Shown here: positions 60,702-64,000 of the stretch, in pieces
Numbering within the stretch: the first letter of the stretch is position 1
How the letters are laid out: each line of letters starts with the position of its first letter
DNA from: Girardinichthys multiradiatus
Lineage: Eukaryota > Chordata > Actinopteri > Cyprinodontiformes > Goodeidae
Assembly (NCBI RefSeq): GCF_021462225.1
Contig: NC_061794.1
Span: forward strand, 15,269,784-15,333,783
Reading direction: 5' to 3'
DNA length: 64,000 nucleotides
The notes under the pieces: generated by a model
The model's database searches: none
Seen by the model: only the letters and a program-made list of their open reading frames with translations
Told to the model about the DNA's origin: nothing
Translations under genes and position numbers: made by a program

Positions 60702-62178
60702 TACAAGAGTGTTCATATACCATCCATATACCTCACAATAAAACTACAAACTTCAATGTACTCTATTGGGCTTCATTGTGATTGACTAACACAAAGCAGA
60801 GCATAGTTGTGAAGTGGAAGTAAAATGTTATATGGTTATCAACATTTGTTACCAAAACAACATCTCCAAGGTGTTATGTGTGTGTTCTCAATCTCCATTA
60901 TTCAATACTTTGTAGAGTTAATTTTGGCTGTCTTTTGAAAGATTTCTCTACTAGCTTTGTTTAGTAAGAGATTTAAATTTTTGTCCATTTTTCTCTGAAA
61001 AATTGCTCAATCTAAATCAGTGTCTGTGAACATTATTTTCTTGAACATAGATTTGCATTTATTGACTGAGACATGCTAACACATAGACCATTCCACTGTA
61101 GCTCTGGCCATATGTCCAGCGTGGATGTCCTGCTGGAAGGTAAACTTCCTCCCGAGTCCTCTAACAAGTTTCAGTTTCAGGATTGCCTAGTATCTAGCAC
61201 CATCCATCTTCCCATCAGCTCTGACCAGCTTCCCTGTCTCTGATGCAGAAAAGCATTCCTACAGAATGATGCTGCCACCATGACGTTTCACTGTGGACAT
61301 GTGTTGGGGGTAATGTGTAGTGTTAGATTTGGTATAAAGACCAATAAGAGCATTTTTTTTCAAGATGTATGCTGTGTCCTCTAAGACTTGTGGAAAACTG
61401 CAAATAGGGCTTCTTATGGCTTTCTATCAACAACGGGGTTCTTTCTTCACTTTTCCATAAAGACCAGATTTGTGAAGAGAACTACTAACAGTTGCCCTGA
61501 GCTGTGGATATCTGAGCTGTGGATATCTGCAGCTCCTCCAGGTCATAGGGATTCAGAATCATAATGCTGGTTTAGAGTGTGTGCATGTTTCACTTTGGGC
61601 CTCTTGTCTACCTCTCTGAATAATGCTGTCTTTGTGTAGCCTGTCAGCTTGTGTAGACTGCCATGTCTTGGTAGGTTTGCATTTGCTCCATATTTCTCAT
61701 TTGTGAATGATGGGCTAAACAGAGCTCCATGAGATGCCCAAACTTAGGATATTATTTTTCCATAACTTTCTACCTGACTTGTCTGCTGTGTTCCTTGGTC
61801 TTCATGATGCTGTTTGTTCACTAATGTTCTCCAACAAACCTCTGAGACATTCACAGAACAGCTGTATTTATGCTGAGATTAAATTACATTAACCAGGTGA
61901 CTTCTGAAGACAACTGGTTTCACTGGATGTTATTTAGGAGCAACAGACTAAAAGGGCCTGAACACAAGTGCATGACAATGATTTTTATTTGTGACAGAAG
62001 ATTGAAATTCATGTGTCGCTTCCTTCTACTCAACAATCTTTCACTACTTTGTGTGTGTCTATCACATGAAATCGTGAATTAAAAATACATTTAAAGTTGT
62101 GGTTATGAAGTGACAACCTCTTGTCACCTCATAAAAAAGTTGAAAAGTTGAAGGACTGAATACACTTTCAAGGCACTG
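60702..62178 (-). mobile_element. Decayed full-length Tc1 element
   Basis: A full-length but eroded element of the common fish Tc1 family in minus orientation. The left terminal region has CTACAAACTTCAATGTACTCTATTGGG (60745-60771); the right end is CAAGGCACTG (62169-62178) before TA. Antisense transposase pieces include CTGGAAGGTAAACTTCCTCC (61133-61152), GCATTCCTACAGAATGATGCTGCCACC (61252-61278) and CATGTCTTGGTAGGTTTGCA (61662-61681). It is about 1.48 kb, without an open frame. Confidence 0.8.
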
Positions 62179-62289
62179 TATCTGTATTGTAAAAAAGTTC
62201 AAAAAGTCAGAACTTCAGATAGATGCTGTAAGTTGTAGGATTCTGTTACACGTAACCTCTAAAATATAATGAATGATAAGGTGTCTTAC

Positions 62290-62342
62290 CCCAGGGCCTT
62301 GAGGGGAATCAGGAGGAGAGGTGGGAGGGACGTGTTTTTGAC
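62290..62342 (-). CDS. nphp4: NPHP4 coding exon (Pro/Ser-rich, small)
   Basis: A 53-nt minus-strand exon. Its acceptor TTTTTTTTCAG is at 62343-62353 and its donor GGG/gtaag at 62285-62292. It enters after one base of a codon and leaves in phase 0. The translation QKHVPPTSPPDSPQGPG matches the style and position of the human nephrocystin-4 linker KPPTSPSSPP...GPG, directly before LSISQLAA. The next exon downstream supplies LSLSQLAA in the right phase. Of the other two frames, one has a stop and the other does not fit. Being short and low in complexity, it is less certain than the others. Confidence 0.78.
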
Positions 62343-62353
62343 CTGAAAAAAAA

Positions 62354-63362
62354 CATAAGCAATATGAAACCAATCAGGCTTACTTACTATAAACCTAGAA
62401 AAGGTATGGCTTTTATCTTGTACTGCAGTGGAGGTCAACATTATCTTTGAATTGAATTGATTTACTAGTTATATGGCAACATACTAACAATTCCCTACAT
62501 CAGTGTTTAACAAGCTTAAATATTGACACTGTATTATCTTCTGGATGGCTCTTTGGACCTAGCAGCAGTTATTTTATAGTTTGGGTAAACATGTTTGTGG
62601 AATATGAGGTTAAGAAAAAAAAGAGGTTAACTGTAAAATGTCATCTTATATGGATTGTTTCTCTACTTATTGGATTTGGAGCAATCTGATATTCTGAACT
62701 ATAAGAGCCATAACGATATGTAGTGAATAACCCGAGCAAAGTAAATAACTCCACAGAACACTGGAATCCCTCAACTATTTACAAACATGACAAATCTATC
62801 CAATTTCACACAGATCAAGAGCCAGACTTAGATTTAGACAGCTCACTGAGTTTAAAGAGCAACGATGCTTCCTTGAGATTTTTTGGTAGGTAGCCATGGC
62901 AATGCTGAAATGAAAGGCATTCCAGCATCTCTTTGTCCTCTTCTCCAACTCTGCCTCACTCTTTATGCTGGGCTTGACTGGCCTTTTGGAAATTGCTTCA
63001 GTTGCCTGCGGTGTCTTGCTGTAGCTCCCATCTGTTCAGACTGCATGCATACAGAGTGAACATGTTATGGGACTGGCTGGTTTTCTCTCACAAATTCGCT
63101 CTGCCATCGCCCCCCCCCCCCGGCAACCATTTTCTTTTTAGGGCTTGCTGTTTTCTCACTGTTATACATTGGGAGCCCACGAAGAATATGATTCACCTTG
63201 TTAGCATGAAGGATGTGCAATTGGCCGTTTGTTTGGGATCAATGAGTGGCCGTCTTGACAGCTGAACAAACAGCTCTCGAGCCAGACAGTTGTTTGCTTT
63301 ACAAGAGGTGGGCTGGATAGGAGTACAACACAAGGGGGACATACAAGGAACACATTTAAACA
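62354..63362. other. Intron upstream of the small exon, unassigned
   Basis: No further NPHP4 exon seen. A C run lies at 63110-63121. The upstream exons must be beyond 64000. Confidence 0.45.
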
Positions 63363-64000
63363 CAGTGCCTTCACATAAGTATTCAAACCCCTAAACTTTT
63401 CCAAATTTTATCACAATACAGTCAGAGGTTTTAATGTGTTCATTGGAATTTTATTTGATAGACATAAAGATGTGCATGATTGTGAACAGAAAGGAAAAGG
63501 ATTAGTGGATTTATATTGTTTACAAATAAAAATATAAAGTTAAAGATAAGTTTGGTGTCCAAAACATTTACCGAGTAAGGCAGAACTGCAAACCTACCAA
63601 GACAGGCTGAGCAGAAGGAGCATTAATCAGAAAAGCTGTCAAGAAGCCCAGGGGAACTCCGAGGGACCAGCAGAGAGTCACAGCTCAGGTGGGAACATCT
63701 GTCAACTGGACAACTACTTATGCACTCCCTTTTTAATGACTTTGAATCACTTTGCTCTGGAGGAGCAGCAGGGACCCATAGCTCAGGTGGAGAAATTTGT
63801 TTACAAGTATTAGTCACTCACATCAAAAATCTGGTCTTTATGGAAAAATGGCAAGAAAAAAGCCATGGTTAAAAGAAAGCCATTGAAGTCCATGTAGATG
63901 ACAAGATCATGTGTGAACAAGGTGATCTGGTCGGGTGGGAACAAAATGAAAGTTTCTAGCCTACATGAAAATGTATGTTTGGCAGAAAAATAATACAATA
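63363..64000 (+). mobile_element. Tc1 element cut by window end
   Basis: Starts CAGTGCCTTCACATAAGTAT, the outer tip of the common fish Tc1 family. The plus-strand transposase follows: GCAAACCTACCAAGACAGGC at 63589-63608, then GAGCATTAATCAGAAAAGCTGTCAAGAAGCCC and AATCTGGTCTTTATGGAAAAATGGCAAG near 63830, then GGTGATCTGGTCGGGTGGGAACAAAATG at 63920. In that last piece the DE(T) catalytic segment is altered. Decayed, and the right part is missing. Confidence 0.85.

Noticed and set aside
63623..63998. Minus-strand frames near the right edge as possible upstream NPHP4 exons
   Set aside because: The region is a plus-strand Tc1 element (terminal repeat at 63363 and transposase pieces), and these frames are its antisense.

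Overview
This is vertebrate, almost certainly teleost fish, nuclear DNA. It is AT-rich, its exons are short and widely spaced, and it is full of the Tc1/mariner, L2-like LINE and hAT-like repeats common in bony fish. The species cannot be named from the sequence.

The only host gene I can support is on the minus strand: the middle part of the nephronophthisis gene NPHP4 (nephrocystin-4, a ciliary transition-zone protein). Seven coding exons run from right to left: 62290-62342, 37845-37982, 26827-26984, 24035-24226, 18566-18753, 5729-5889 and 2587-2770. Six have normal splice sites; the last seems to use a GC donor. Splice phases agree at every junction, giving about 358 codons in one open frame, similar to roughly residues 510-820 of the ~1,430-residue human protein as I remember it. 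The first exons lie beyond the right edge and the last beyond the left edge. A 57-bp in-frame candidate cassette exon lies at 59704-59760 in the largest intron (24.3 kb).

Nearly everything else is mobile DNA inside NPHP4 introns. There are four fairly well preserved Tc1/mariner elements. A (1-1262, cut by the window) and B (47135-48722) are one family with 200-bp inverted repeats. C (3833-5397) and D (28337-29783) are a second family. A fifth element, E (9551-10813), has a DD36E transposase and sits inside a LINE 3' end. Older Tc1 remnants lie at about 11.4-13.2, 14.4-15.4, 22.3-23.9, 33.8-34.5, 36.7-37.6, 46.7-47.1, 52.7-53.2, 60.7-62.2 and 63.4-64.0 kb. Non-LTR retrotransposon fragments lie at 9.4-11.2, 17.2-18.4, 29.8-32.1, 38.9-39.8, 50.1-52.0 and 57.8-59.3 kb. 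A probable solo LTR of 1,459 bp with AAAT duplications is at 34536-35994, and a shorter LTR-like piece is at 11674-11973.

All transposase and reverse-transcriptase frames are broken, so I see no autonomous element. I found no tRNA, rRNA, CRISPR, operon or bacterial-type feature, and no evidence for a wholly new system. The best leads are the candidate cassette exon, the GC splice donor, the shared and complementary lesions of A and B, the DD36E element, and direct-repeat pairs (A/B and C/D) that flank NPHP4 exons.
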